From an uncultured Acidobacteriaceae bacterium (lineage in GTDB: Bacteria; Acidobacteriota; Terriglobia; Terriglobales; Acidobacteriaceae), in the NCBI GenBank assembly GCA_903911925.1, contig CAIWFH010000209.1, positions 1-55,196 of the forward strand: DNA of 55,196 bases. Reading direction: 5' to 3'. The notes under the pieces were generated by a model that did no database searches, was not told where the DNA came from, and worked only from the letters and a program-made list of their open reading frames with translations. The translations under genes and the position numbers were made by a program. Shown piece after piece: positions 42,060 through 51,470 of this stretch (its first letter is position 1; each line of letters opens with the position of its first letter).

Positions 42060-42899
42060 TCAAACCCAGGCGGTGGCCAGCATGCCGAGCTTCACGGCAG
42101 ACAATTTGAGGCCGTCGGCGCGCTGCTTGAAGTAGCGCTCGTTCAGATCGTCTGAATCCGCCTGCTCGAAGCGCGTAAACCCAGCGCGGACGAGTTCCGA
42201 TGCCAGTTTGTCAGGCGTGAAGAAGAGCTGGAATGGCTCTCCGGCAGCGGCCACGCGCCCGGCCAGAGCGTCGAAAGCCGTCCGGCCGACCGCGCTGAGA
42301 GTTTCAGGAGCGACCGCGTAATCGAAGCCGATCACGGTGCCGGCGGGCAGGCTGGCAACAGCATGCAAGGTAGCGCGAAACGCATCGAGCGTGAGATAGG
42401 GCACCACACCGAGCCAGCCGAAGAACGCCGCCGTCGAGCCGTCGAATACCGCCTCAGCCAAGCCGGCCCCCAGGGCTTTGTGCTCAAAATCCAGTGGGAC
42501 AAAGGTCAGGTTTTCAGGAATAGTAATTCCCGCCTGTTTGAGCATCTCCTGCTTCCAGGCCTGGGTTGCCGGAAAGTCCACCTCGAAAACCCGCAACGAA
42601 GGAAACGGGTTGCGATAAGCAAAGGTGTCAAGTCCGGCGCCGAGAACCACGTATTGCGTAACCCCGTTCGCGACCGCCTGGGCCAACTGGTCCTCGACAT
42701 AGCGGCTGCGCACCGCCATGAAAGCGCGAAAGTCCCGCGCCACTTTGTGCATGGCGCGCTCCATGTCGCGTGCAAAGCCGGGGCCGAGCAACGGCACGGC
42801 AATAGGGTCCTCAAGAATGCAAGGCTGGTCAATCAACTGGTGCGCGGCGCGGCGAATGGCTACGCGAAGAGCTGTCTTGCTGGCCCGGCCTGTCTGCAT
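42060..42899 (-). CDS. Class I SAM-dependent methyltransferase (LCM/TIGR00027 type)
   Basis: A 279-residue protein of the leucine-carboxyl-methyltransferase-like group. Marks include RAAHQLIDQPCILEDPIAVPLLG, RSRYVEDQLAQAVANGVTQYVVLGAGLDTFAYR and RVFEVDFPATQAWKQEML, then FFGWLGVVPYLTLDAF. Substrates of this subgroup are mostly unknown O-methyl acceptors. It lies 25 bases upstream of lptE on the same strand and divergent from the small EamA gene. Confidence 0.88.
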   Translation of the reverse strand: MQTGRASKTALRVAIRRAAHQLIDQPCILEDPIAVPLLGPGFARDMERAMHKVARDFRAFMAVRSRYVEDQLAQAVANGVTQYVVLGAGLDTFAYRNPFPSLRVFEVDFPATQAWKQEMLKQAGITIPENLTFVPLDFEHKALGAGLAEAVFDGSTAAFFGWLGVVPYLTLDAFRATLHAVASLPAGTVIGFDYAVAPETLSAVGRTAFDALAGRVAAAGEPFQLFFTPDKLASELVRAGFTRFEQADSDDLNERYFKQRADGLKLSAVKLGMLATAWV

Positions 42900-42952
42900 A
42901 TCTGGAGTTTAGAGCACCACGGCCAGAGAGCGCCGCGCGTACCATATTCCTC

Positions 42953-43372
42953 ATGAGTTGGATTGGATGGGCATTGCTTTCAGCGGTTTTTGCCGCCGCC
43001 ACGGCGCTGCTGGCCAAGGTAGGCGTGGCGCACGTTGACTCAAATCTTGCCATGGCGCTGCGCACCAGCGTAGTGGTGGTCTTCGCCTGGGGCATCGCGC
43101 TGGCGCTGGGCAAGCACGGCGAAATCCGGTCGCTCGACCGCCGGACGATCCTGTTTCTGACCCTCTCCGGGCTGGCAACCGGGCTGTCGTGGATCTGCTA
43201 CTTTCGCGCCCTGCAACTGGGACCCGCCTCGCGCGTGGCGCCGCTTGACAAGCTGAGCGTGCCCCTGGTGATGGTGTTCGCGTGGCTACTGCTAGGCGAA
43301 AAGCTCACCGCTAACGCCATGGTTGGCGGCCTGATGATCACGGCGGGGGCGGTGGTAATGTTACTTGGCTGA
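42953..43372 (+). CDS. Short EamA-domain membrane protein
   Basis: A 139-residue inner-membrane protein with four to five membrane segments and a single EamA repeat (MSWIGWALLSAVFAAATALLAKVG at the start; GEKLTANAMVGGLMITAGAVVMLL at the end). Half-size members probably work as dimers. The GLATGLSWICYFRALQLGPASRVAPLDKLSV segment is typical. Substrate unknown. It is followed by a 275-base gap before the very long secreted protein. Confidence 0.87.
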   Translation: MSWIGWALLSAVFAAATALLAKVGVAHVDSNLAMALRTSVVVVFAWGIALALGKHGEIRSLDRRTILFLTLSGLATGLSWICYFRALQLGPASRVAPLDKLSVPLVMVFAWLLLGEKLTANAMVGGLMITAGAVVMLLG

Positions 43373-43647
43373 ATTAAAGTGATTGAGATCACGCACGAGG
43401 CCAGTTGTTTTGCATCGGTCGAGAGCCTGATTTGCCGCTATCTTGAACGCGTCATTGAACTATCGGCTTGTATTGAAATCCCATGAGTCTGCATGGCCCG
43501 AAAGTGGCACCTTACAAGGGTGAAGTGGGATTCCCGCAGCCCTTTCAGGATTCGAGAATGGAACCATAGAACAGGCGGGCTAGCAAGAGTAGAGAACATC
43601 GAGGCCTTCCCGGTTCTCAAGTTCTGGATCGTTTCCTGAAGGCCCGC
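43373..43647. promoter_or_regulatory. Leader region upstream of the giant secreted protein
   Basis: 275 bases with no supportable gene. GAAGG about 10 bases before the ATG may serve as a ribosome site. Several short inverted segments are present but none forms a recognisable riboswitch, and no convincing promoter hexamer pair was found. Confidence 0.25.
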
Positions 43648-46600
43648 ATGAACGCACGACCGATTCGCATTGATTTACTTACCTTGGTTCCTCTCAACTC
43701 CCCTGCCATCAGTAAGGCAATTCCGACCGCACACACGTTCAGCAGTTCATTGGCGGCGATTTGCCGGCGTGTCTTCGCTGCCGCCTTGCTGATTTCGGGC
43801 GGAGTAGCTTTTGGCGCTCCTGCCGCACTGACGGCGCATTTCGGCAGCGTTGAAAGTACGGTTGTTCCAAGCGGGCTGCGGACGAACCACAACGTCGCGG
43901 TCGATCCGAGCGGCAACGTCTACATTCCCAACACTCAGGCGCACACGGTGCTGAAGGAAACCTTGACTGCAGGCGGTTACACGCAGGCAACCATAGGCAC
44001 AGGTTGGTCGACTCCTTGGGGAATCGCGATCGACGCCAGCGGCAGCCTGTACATAACCGATACCGGGCTGAATAAACTGATCAAACTCACGCCCTCAGGC
44101 AGCACATACACGCAGACCACCATCGCGAGCGGCTTTAACAGCCCCCTCGGCCTGGCCGTGGACGCAAGCGGCAATATCTACATCGCAGACTCACAGAACA
44201 ACCAGATTGTGAAGGAAACGCTCTCAGGTGGTGTCTATACCAAGAGCATCATTGTGACCGGCCTCAATGTCCCTTGCGGAGTGGCTGTGGATGCGAGCGG
44301 CAATCTCTACATCGCCGACACCAACAACTACCGCTTGCTGCTTGAAACGCTCTCGGCAGGCATCTACACCCAAAGCCAGATGAACATTCCCGGCTTGGAC
44401 ATGCCTTTTGGCGTGTCAGTGGATGCGAAGGGCAATTTGTACGTTGTGGATACCTACCACAACCAGATTCTGATGGAGACCCTGACGGCTCTCGGCACCT
44501 ATACGCAGACGACGATTCCCACCAGCAAACTGTACTATCCCAACGGAGTGGCAATTGACCGGAACGGTAACGTCTACATCTCGGACTCGGATAACGGCAG
44601 GGTAATCGAGGAGACGCTCTCAGGCGTGAACTTTGGCGCTGTGAATGTCGGCGCGACGAGCACTGCGCTGACAATGAACTTCGTATTTGACGCCGCCGGC
44701 CAACTGAGCTCAAAAGCGGTACTGACGCAAGGCGCGCCGGGATTGGACTTTGCCGATGCCGGGACCGGAACCTGCACCGTAGGCACAAGCTATAAAGCCG
44801 GCGGCGCGTGCACAGTGAACGTGACACTTACCCCGAGAACCTCCGGCGTGCGGTATGGCGCAGTGTCGATACTGACAAGCGCGGGTAGCAAGGCGGCAAC
44901 CGGTTACATCTATGGGACGGGTGTTGGGCCGCAAATCAACTTCATCCCCGGGACAGAAACCACCATTGCAGCTACTGGACTGAATTCGCCTAACGGGCCC
45001 GCCGTGGACGCAGGCGGCAACATCTACTTCGCCGACTACAGCAATAACCGCGTGGTGATGGAAACGCTGACTCCGAACGGCTACACGCAAAGCATGATCG
45101 GCAGCGGGATGAATATGCCGGGCGGAGTTGCGGTGGACGGCGCAGGCAATCTGTATGTTTCCGATACCGCGAATGCCCGCGTCCTAGTGGAGACGCCCAG
45201 CGGAGGCAGCTACTCCCAGAGCGTTCTGCCGACCACGAACCTGTCATACCCGTATGGCGTGGCGGTGGACGGCAGCGGCAATGTCTACATCGCGGACACG
45301 ACCAACAGCCGGATATTGAAAGAGACACTTCAGGGCGGCGTCTACACCCAGAGCGCAATTGGCACAGGCCTGCAGTATCCATATGGCGTTGCGGTCGACG
45401 GAAGCGGCAACGTCTACATCGCCGACACTCTGAACAACAGGGTTGTGAAGGAGACTTTGACCACGAGCGGCTACACGCAGAGCACGGTCGGCGGCGGCCT
45501 GTCACTCCCTTACGGGATTGCAGTGGATGGCAACGGGACTCTCTACGTTGCCGACACATTCAACAACAGGGTTGCGAAATTAGCACTCATTGGCGGGAGC
45601 TACTACCAGACAGCCGCCGCCGGCAACACCCTTGTGCACCCTTATGGGGTCGCAGTAGACGGCAACGGTAACTTGTATGTCGCCGATACCGCCAATAACA
45701 GGATTTTGAAAGAGGACTTCGTCGATCCGCCGAGCCGCAGCTTCTCGCCATTGGCTGTGGGCTCCACCAGCGCGCCCCAGGCTCTAACTTTCTTGAACAG
45801 AGGTAATGCAACGCTTACCTTCCCGGTCCCCGCCACGGGCAACAATCCGAGCATCGCCGCCAACTTTACGGTGAGCGGCTACAGCAGCACACCGTGCACC
45901 ATTCTGAACGCAGGTTCTGCATCGGCGGCAACGATGGCTCCACAGGCCTTCTGCCAGGTGCAGATCAGCTTCGCGCCGACGGTCCGCGGCACCATCACCG
46001 GCACGCTTGCGATAACCGATGACACTCTAAATTTGGCAGCTCCAGGCTACGCAACGCAGAACATTCCCTTGAAGAGTGCGGGGATCCAGGGCACGCCGGA
46101 GATTACCTGGGACGCCCCGGCAGCCATTAGCTACGGAACGGCATTGAGCACAACGCAATTAAATGCCACCAATTCCTTGCCCGGCACATTCGCTTATAGT
46201 CCGGCATCAGGAACGATCCTTACAGTTGGCACACAAACGTTATCAGTGACCTTTACGCCAACCGATGCGACCGACTACACCGCGGCGACCTCGACCGTGC
46301 CCCTCACTGTCAATCAGGCCACCCAGACAATCACCTTCTCGCCTGTGGCGTCACCGGTAACCTACGGCGCCTCGCCAATCACGCTGAGCGCGACGGGCGG
46401 AGCCCCGAGCCTGCTGGTTACGTTCAGCGTCACCGGTCCGGCTACTCTAAACGGCTCCACCCTTACGATCACGGGCGCCGGGACTGTCGTTGTGACGGCA
46501 AACCAGGCGGGCGACAGCGACTACAGCGCTGCCAAGCCTGCTACGCAAACAATTGCGGTTTCGCAGGCGGCCAGCACCACGCTATTGACGGCGGCAACGC

Positions 46601-48831
46601 TCACGCCCACTCAAGGTAAAGCAGACCTGCTGACGGCAACGGTTTCCGGCGCGGGCACCTTATCCGGGACGGTGGTGTTCAGTGCCGCCGGAACAACGAT
46701 CTGCTCCGCCACAGTCACCAGCGGAACGGCAACTTGCAGCTATACGCCCAGCAACCAAGGCGCGGTAGCCGTAACTGCCCAATACCAGGGCGACGCGAAT
46801 CACACATCCAGTGTGAGCGGCATCGTCGCATTGAACGTGCAGTCCGCGTTTGACGCATCCATCAGCCTGCAGGCCGGGAGCACGACGGCGGTTTATCCCG
46901 GCGCGACCAACCTGACCGCCTGCGTAGCTCCGGCAACAACTGCCGTGGCTACTGGCTCCGTCGGCATTTACGACGGAGCGAACCTGCTGACCACGATGGC
47001 TCTGCAGGGCAATGGTTGTGTCTACTGGTACATCGCGCCCGGCCTGAACGCCGCAACACATTCGCTCACTGCCGCCTACTCCGGCGACAAGAACAACGCG
47101 GCAGGATCCTCGGCGCCCACAGTTTTGACGGTCAACCCGGCTCCCGTAAATCTGGCAGTCGCCACCGGAAACACTTCGATTCCATTCGGCGTCAGCTTTC
47201 ACGCAACAGTTACCGCGAGTTCCAACGCGGGCTCTCCGCTAGGATCGATCAGTTATAGCCTTGACGGCGGAGCAGCGGTTGCCGCACCGCTCACAGGCGG
47301 CAATGCATCGCTGGTTATCGGTCAGCTTTCCGCGGGCAGCCACCAGGTTACGGTGACCTACGCGCAGCAGGCCAACTACGCCGCCGCTGCGCCGGTCACT
47401 CAGAGCTTTGCCGTCACAAGCGCCCCGGTCAGCGTCGCGTTGACCCCGTCAGCGTTTTCAACCACGGTTGGCTCACAGGTTACATTTACGGCCATCGTCA
47501 CCTCGGGAACCACCAGCGCACCCAGCGCGACCGGTTCGGTGTCATTCGCTAACGGCAGCACAGTGTTGGCAACGGTACCGGTAAATGCGAACGGGCAGGC
47601 CGTCTACTCTACCAGTTTGTCCGCGGGCAGCAACACCATCACGGCAACTTTCGCAGGCGCTGGCAACTACGGAACGGGATCGGCCAGTGTCAATATCGCA
47701 GTGAGCACCGCCGCCCAGACCATCGCGTTTGCCAGCCTGCCGGCAACGGCTACTTACGCTTCCGGCCTCAGCTACGCGCTCACGGCGACCGCAACCTCGG
47801 GTCTGCCTGTCAGCTATGCGGTTACCGGGCCGGCCGCCATTTCCGGTTCCACTCTCGCCATTACCGGACCGGGCACGGTTACGGTGACAGCCTCGCAGGC
47901 GGGCAACAACAACTACACCGCAGCCAAGTCCGTCACGCACACCGTCTCGGTGGGCAGCCCTCTACCCAGCGCAACGATCAGCCTGCAGTTGAGCAGCACG
48001 ACACTGGTTTACCCCGGCGCCACCAACATCACGGTCTGCGTCACCTCGGCTACCAAAAAGGCTGCCAGCGGAACGGCGCAGATACTTGACGGCGGAACGG
48101 CGCTGACCACGCAGACCCTGCAGGGCAACGGATGTGCTAACTGGTACATCACGCCTGGCCTCGCGGTGGGCACGCACGTCTTCACGGCCAACTACTCCGG
48201 CGACAGCAAGAACGCTGCTGGAACTTCAGCGTCAACCACCATCACCGTCAACCCGGTTCCGGTGAGCATGAGCATCTCCGCAGCCGGCGGCTCGACGCCA
48301 TACGGGGTAAACTTCAAGCGTACAGTCACCTTGAGTTCGAACGCAGGGTCGCCGCTTGGCTCGATTACCTATAGCCTGGATGGCGGCTCACCGGTGAGCG
48401 TTGCGCTCAGCGCAGGCAACGCCTTGATCAACATCGCCCTGCCGGCGGCAGGCAGCCACAAGGTGCTCGTCGGCTATGCGCACCAAACCAACTACGCCGC
48501 GGCCACTTCACAGACTCTATCTTTTACGGTTACTCCAGCGGCGTCCACCATAGTACTCACTTCATCGTCATCGTCAGCCAAGTCGAGTGCAAGCGTCACT
48601 TTTACGGCCGCCGTTAACTCGACGAGCGCGGGCGCGCCCAATGCGGCAGGCTCAGTGACCTTCAGCGATGGCGGCACTGTGCTGGCAACCGTTGCGGTTG
48701 ACGCCACAGGAAAGGCGGTCTACTCAACAACGAATCTCGCTGTTGGTCTCCACACCATCAGCGCCACCTTCGCAGGAAGCAGCAACTATGCCGCCGCATC
48801 GGCCAGCACCAAGGTCAACGTCACCAAGTAA
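43648..48831 (+). CDS. Giant secreted protein: two NHL propellers plus Ig-like repeats
   Basis: A 1727-residue protein. The hydrophobic signal (VFAAALLISGGVAFGAPAA) comes after an unusually long 40-residue N-terminal region. Six NHL blades follow (AVDASGNIYIADS-type units), then a beta-sandwich (FGAVNVGATSTALTMNFVF), six more blades (VAVDGSGNVYIADT-type), and a second sandwich (SFSPLAVGSTSAPQALTFLN) of the choice-of-anchor D type. The C-terminal half is a string of Ig-like/MBG domains; a block of roughly 250 residues (STTAVYPGATNLTACV onward) recurs near the end (STTLVYPGATNITVCV). No sorting signal or membrane anchor is seen at the C-terminus. Likely a surface or matrix adhesin; function unknown. 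A strong terminator follows. Confidence 0.85.
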   Translation: MNARPIRIDLLTLVPLNSPAISKAIPTAHTFSSSLAAICRRVFAAALLISGGVAFGAPAALTAHFGSVESTVVPSGLRTNHNVAVDPSGNVYIPNTQAHTVLKETLTAGGYTQATIGTGWSTPWGIAIDASGSLYITDTGLNKLIKLTPSGSTYTQTTIASGFNSPLGLAVDASGNIYIADSQNNQIVKETLSGGVYTKSIIVTGLNVPCGVAVDASGNLYIADTNNYRLLLETLSAGIYTQSQMNIPGLDMPFGVSVDAKGNLYVVDTYHNQILMETLTALGTYTQTTIPTSKLYYPNGVAIDRNGNVYISDSDNGRVIEETLSGVNFGAVNVGATSTALTMNFVFDAAGQLSSKAVLTQGAPGLDFADAGTGTCTVGTSYKAGGACTVNVTLTPRTSGVRYGAVSILTSAGSKAATGYIYGTGVGPQINFIPGTETTIAATGLNSPNGPAVDAGGNIYFADYSNNRVVMETLTPNGYTQSMIGSGMNMPGGVAVDGAGNLYVSDTANARVLVETPSGGSYSQSVLPTTNLSYPYGVAVDGSGNVYIADTTNSRILKETLQGGVYTQSAIGTGLQYPYGVAVDGSGNVYIADTLNNRVVKETLTTSGYTQSTVGGGLSLPYGIAVDGNGTLYVADTFNNRVAKLALIGGSYYQTAAAGNTLVHPYGVAVDGNGNLYVADTANNRILKEDFVDPPSRSFSPLAVGSTSAPQALTFLNRGNATLTFPVPATGNNPSIAANFTVSGYSSTPCTILNAGSASAATMAPQAFCQVQISFAPTVRGTITGTLAITDDTLNLAAPGYATQNIPLKSAGIQGTPEITWDAPAAISYGTALSTTQLNATNSLPGTFAYSPASGTILTVGTQTLSVTFTPTDATDYTAATSTVPLTVNQATQTITFSPVASPVTYGASPITLSATGGAPSLLVTFSVTGPATLNGSTLTITGAGTVVVTANQAGDSDYSAAKPATQTIAVSQAASTTLLTAATLTPTQGKADLLTATVSGAGTLSGTVVFSAAGTTICSATVTSGTATCSYTPSNQGAVAVTAQYQGDANHTSSVSGIVALNVQSAFDASISLQAGSTTAVYPGATNLTACVAPATTAVATGSVGIYDGANLLTTMALQGNGCVYWYIAPGLNAATHSLTAAYSGDKNNAAGSSAPTVLTVNPAPVNLAVATGNTSIPFGVSFHATVTASSNAGSPLGSISYSLDGGAAVAAPLTGGNASLVIGQLSAGSHQVTVTYAQQANYAAAAPVTQSFAVTSAPVSVALTPSAFSTTVGSQVTFTAIVTSGTTSAPSATGSVSFANGSTVLATVPVNANGQAVYSTSLSAGSNTITATFAGAGNYGTGSASVNIAVSTAAQTIAFASLPATATYASGLSYALTATATSGLPVSYAVTGPAAISGSTLAITGPGTVTVTASQAGNNNYTAAKSVTHTVSVGSPLPSATISLQLSSTTLVYPGATNITVCVTSATKKAASGTAQILDGGTALTTQTLQGNGCANWYITPGLAVGTHVFTANYSGDSKNAAGTSASTTITVNPVPVSMSISAAGGSTPYGVNFKRTVTLSSNAGSPLGSITYSLDGGSPVSVALSAGNALINIALPAAGSHKVLVGYAHQTNYAAATSQTLSFTVTPAASTIVLTSSSSSAKSSASVTFTAAVNSTSAGAPNAAGSVTFSDGGTVLATVAVDATGKAVYSTTNLAVGLHTISATFAGSSNYAAASASTKVNVTK

Positions 48832-48845
48832 CCTCCTCCGCAGCA

Positions 48846-48885
48846 AAGCGCCCACCCGGCGGAAACCCGCGGGGTGGGCGCTTTT
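48846..48885 (+). terminator. Rho-independent terminator of the giant secreted protein gene
   Basis: Perfect 12-bp arms AAGCGCCCACCC and GGGTGGGCGCTT enclose a smaller GGCGGAAACCCGC loop and run into a TTTT tract. It begins 15 bases after the stop codon. Confidence 0.85.
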
Positions 48886-48925
48886 ATCTCAGCCCGGCCC
48901 GCATCCCTATACTGTGAAAGAGCAT

Positions 48926-49492
48926 ATGGTAGCCCAACCTCAATCCAACGACCAGCGCGCCGTGCATCGCGGGGAACAATCGACACCCCGCCGCATCGTC
49001 CTGACCGGCTTCATGGGTTCCGGCAAGAGTACCACCGGGCCTTTGCTCGCCGCGCGGCTGGGCTGGAACTTCATTGACTTGGATGACGAGATTGAGGATC
49101 AGGCAGGCTGTACCATCGCCGAACTCTTCGCCCGTCGAGGTGAGATTCCGTTCAGGGAAATTGAACGTGACACCATTGCAAGGTTGGCCGAGCGTGACGC
49201 GCTGGTACTTGCCCTGGGCGGCGGCGCCATTGAACACCCTGAGACCCGCGCTCGCCTGAAATCCGGCCCCGAAACGCTTCTCATACACCTGGAAGTGGAA
49301 CTGGAAACTACCCTCGCACGCTGCAAGGGAACCGAGGACATGCGGCCCATTCTTGCCGACCGAGCCAACCTGGCTGATCGCTACGAGCGCCGGCTACCGC
49401 TTTATCGCGAGGCCCACGTCTCCATCCGCGTGGATGCGCTGACCCCGGAGCAGGTCGTGGACGCGATTCTGCGCACCGCCCGGAGCGGCTGA
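48926..49492 (+). CDS. aroK: Shikimate kinase
   Basis: A 188-residue cytoplasmic kinase for step five of the shikimate pathway, making shikimate 3-phosphate. Walker A is GFMGSGKSTTG; the shikimate-binding Asp lies in FIDLDDEIE, with Arg residues in ARRGEIPFREIE, GGG in LALGGGAIEHPE, and the lid Arg in DMRPIL. The start at ATG 48926 has GAAAGAG upstream; GTG 48914 is in frame, and the longer open frame to 48668 overlaps the preceding gene and terminator and is rejected. A 20-residue N-terminal extension precedes the kinase core. Confidence 0.93.
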   Translation: MVAQPQSNDQRAVHRGEQSTPRRIVLTGFMGSGKSTTGPLLAARLGWNFIDLDDEIEDQAGCTIAELFARRGEIPFREIERDTIARLAERDALVLALGGGAIEHPETRARLKSGPETLLIHLEVELETTLARCKGTEDMRPILADRANLADRYERRLPLYREAHVSIRVDALTPEQVVDAILRTARSG

Positions 49493-49593
49493 CCCACGGC
49501 CTCGCCTCCCGCCGCGTCGCCGCTTGCTATCATCAACACAGGCTCCCTAGGTGCGCGGTCCGAGCCTTGCCGCTGAGGATTTCACCCGTCCAG

Positions 49594-50586
49594 ATGACAA
49601 CCGTCTCACAAGCCGCGGTTCCGGCAGAGCTAGCCACGCACCCTGAGAGCGGGATTCCCGGTCCCCTTCACGCGCCGCAACCGGGCGCAACGGCCACCCT
49701 CATCCACGACTTTCGCGAGTTGTTCAAGGTGAAGGTTGTGGCACTGGTGTTGGTCACCGGCTGGGGCGGCTTTTACCTGGGCTCGATGCAGTCCGGAATC
49801 AGCAGTGTGCAACGCGGCCTGCTGGATACGCTTTTCGGCATCGGCTTGGTCTCGGCCGGGGCGGGCGCTCTGAACGAAGCCCTGGAACGCAAGATTGACG
49901 CGCGCATGAAGCGCACAGCCGACCGGCCGATGGCAGCTGGGCGCTTCTCGCTGGCGCAGGGTGTGATCGCCGGGCTGGGTGCGCTCTTCCTGGGCGCATT
50001 GTGGCTGCTGTTGCGTACCAACTTGCTCACCGTGTCGCTGGCTCTGCTGACGGCCTTTACTTACGTCGCCGTCTACACCCCGCTCAAGCGCTTCACCACC
50101 ATGGCCACTTTCATTGGCGCGTTTCCGGGCGCCATGGGCCCGCTGCTGGGTTGGACGGCCGCGCGCGGGCGCATGGAGTGGCCTGCCGTAGCCCTGTTCG
50201 CAATCCTTTTCGTCTGGCAGTTCCCTCACTTCATGGCCATCGCCTGGCTTTACCGCGATGACTACGCGCGCGCGGGCATCCGCATGCTTCCCGTGGTTCA
50301 GCCCGATGGGTGGGCCACCGTGGCCGAGGCGCTGTTTTTTGCCGTGGTCATGATTCCTGTGAGCGTGGCTCCATGGCGGCTGGGCATGGCCGGTGTCTCA
50401 TATGCGGTGCTGGCTACGTTGCTGGGCCTCGGTTACCTGGCTTACACCATTCGCTTCGCCGGCATCCTGCGAACCAAAGATGAAACCGAAAGCCGCATGC
50501 TGGCGCGCGACCTGCTCAAAGTCAGCGTTCTCTACCTGCCCCTGCTATTCACCACGCTCATGCTCTGCGCCACTGCACGACACTAG
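49594..50586 (+). CDS. ctaB: Protoheme IX farnesyltransferase (heme O synthase)
   Basis: A 330-residue inner-membrane UbiA-family prenyltransferase that adds a farnesyl group to heme b, making heme O for cytochrome oxidase. The first Asp-rich motif is NEALERKIDARMKRTADRPM, with the following YTPLKR and the second loop region YRDDYARAGIRMLP. Eight to nine membrane segments are visible. The start at ATG 49594 lacks a good ribosome site, and TTG 49567 is an alternative. It is followed by a DUF420 gene six bases downstream, a common pairing near oxidase assembly genes, but no oxidase subunit gene is in the window. Confidence 0.92.
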   Translation: MTTVSQAAVPAELATHPESGIPGPLHAPQPGATATLIHDFRELFKVKVVALVLVTGWGGFYLGSMQSGISSVQRGLLDTLFGIGLVSAGAGALNEALERKIDARMKRTADRPMAAGRFSLAQGVIAGLGALFLGALWLLLRTNLLTVSLALLTAFTYVAVYTPLKRFTTMATFIGAFPGAMGPLLGWTAARGRMEWPAVALFAILFVWQFPHFMAIAWLYRDDYARAGIRMLPVVQPDGWATVAEALFFAVVMIPVSVAPWRLGMAGVSYAVLATLLGLGYLAYTIRFAGILRTKDETESRMLARDLLKVSVLYLPLLFTTLMLCATARH

Positions 50587-50592
50587 GAAGCC

Positions 50593-51150
50593 ATGACGAA
50601 CGAAGCTCCCCCGTACCCGACTAGCAAAGACACGACTCGCTCCGCAATCGCGGCCATTCTGGCCATCAGCGCGGCCGCCACGGCATTTCTCTTCTGGCTC
50701 ATCTACGTCCATCCCGCCTCGGGGACCAGGGACCAGTTCGCTTTTCTGCCGGCGCTTAATGCCCTGCTCAACGGACTCAGCGCTACGGCCCTGCTGATCG
50801 GATACACATTCATCCGGGGCCATCTAATCAAAGCTCATCGCGCGGCTATGATGACTGCCTTCGGGCTTTCGACGCTGTTTCTGGTCAGCTACATTCTGCA
50901 CCACGCTTTGCACGGCGATGTGCGCTACCCGGTACATGCAGCCCTGCGGGGTGTCTACCTGACGCTTCTCGCCAGCCACATCATTCTGGCGGTTGTGGCC
51001 TTGCCACTGGTGCTGGTCAGTTTCTTCTTCTCGCTCAGCGGGCGAATTCCGCAGCACCGCAAGGTGGCCCGCTGGACGTTTCCGCTGTGGCTTTACGTGT
51101 CGATTACCGGCGTTGTGACGTGGGCCATGCTGCGCCTGGCGCAGGGATAG
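50593..51150 (+). CDS. DUF420 membrane protein
   Basis: A 185-residue inner-membrane protein with five membrane segments. It matches DUF420 (YozB/CtaM-like) from FLPALNALLNGLSATALLIGYTFIRG, then LIKAHRAAMMTAFGLSTLFLVSYILHH with conserved His, and RYPVHAALRGVYLTLLASHIILAV. Related proteins help cytochrome oxidase assembly in Gram-positive bacteria. It begins six bases after ctaB and is followed nine bases later by a small membrane protein gene, so the three are probably one operon. Confidence 0.87.
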   Translation: MTNEAPPYPTSKDTTRSAIAAILAISAAATAFLFWLIYVHPASGTRDQFAFLPALNALLNGLSATALLIGYTFIRGHLIKAHRAAMMTAFGLSTLFLVSYILHHALHGDVRYPVHAALRGVYLTLLASHIILAVVALPLVLVSFFFSLSGRIPQHRKVARWTFPLWLYVSITGVVTWAMLRLAQG

Positions 51151-51159
51151 GAGCGGCAA

Positions 51160-51432
51160 ATGGCTGAGAGTCCCGCAAACCGCGAAGCAGCCCCACCCAA
51201 CGACGGCACCCGCCAACTGCTGCAATGGGGCTCTTGGATGCTGGGCTCGGGCCTGCTGGCCGTTTTTCTGTTGCAAGCCTTTCTGGGCGGTTTTTCGCCT
51301 ACCGGCGCCAGCACCAACACCGGCTGGTTCGCCCTGATTGTGGCTTTAATGTGCATTCCCTTCGGCGGACTGCTGTTGACGCTGGGCGTGGCCAAGTGGC
51401 TGCATAACCGGCGCGCCGCCCGGCAGCGCTGA
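51160..51432 (+). CDS. Small two-helix membrane protein of unknown function
   Basis: A 90-residue protein with a polar N-terminus, two membrane segments (WMLGSGLLAVFLLQAFLGGF; FALIVALMCIPFGGLLLTLGV) and a basic C-terminus (HNRRAARQR). I do not recognise a family. It lies nine bases downstream of the DUF420 gene, so co-expression with heme O synthase suggests a role in oxidase assembly or respiration, by context only. Confidence 0.75.
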   Translation: MAESPANREAAPPNDGTRQLLQWGSWMLGSGLLAVFLLQAFLGGFSPTGASTNTGWFALIVALMCIPFGGLLLTLGVAKWLHNRRAARQR

Positions 51433-51470
51433 TCCTCTGCTATGCTTTTCGATGACTGGAGAGTACGAAT

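Noticed and set aside
48668..48925. Long N-terminal extension of shikimate kinase
   Set aside because: It overlaps the preceding gene in another frame and crosses a strong terminator.
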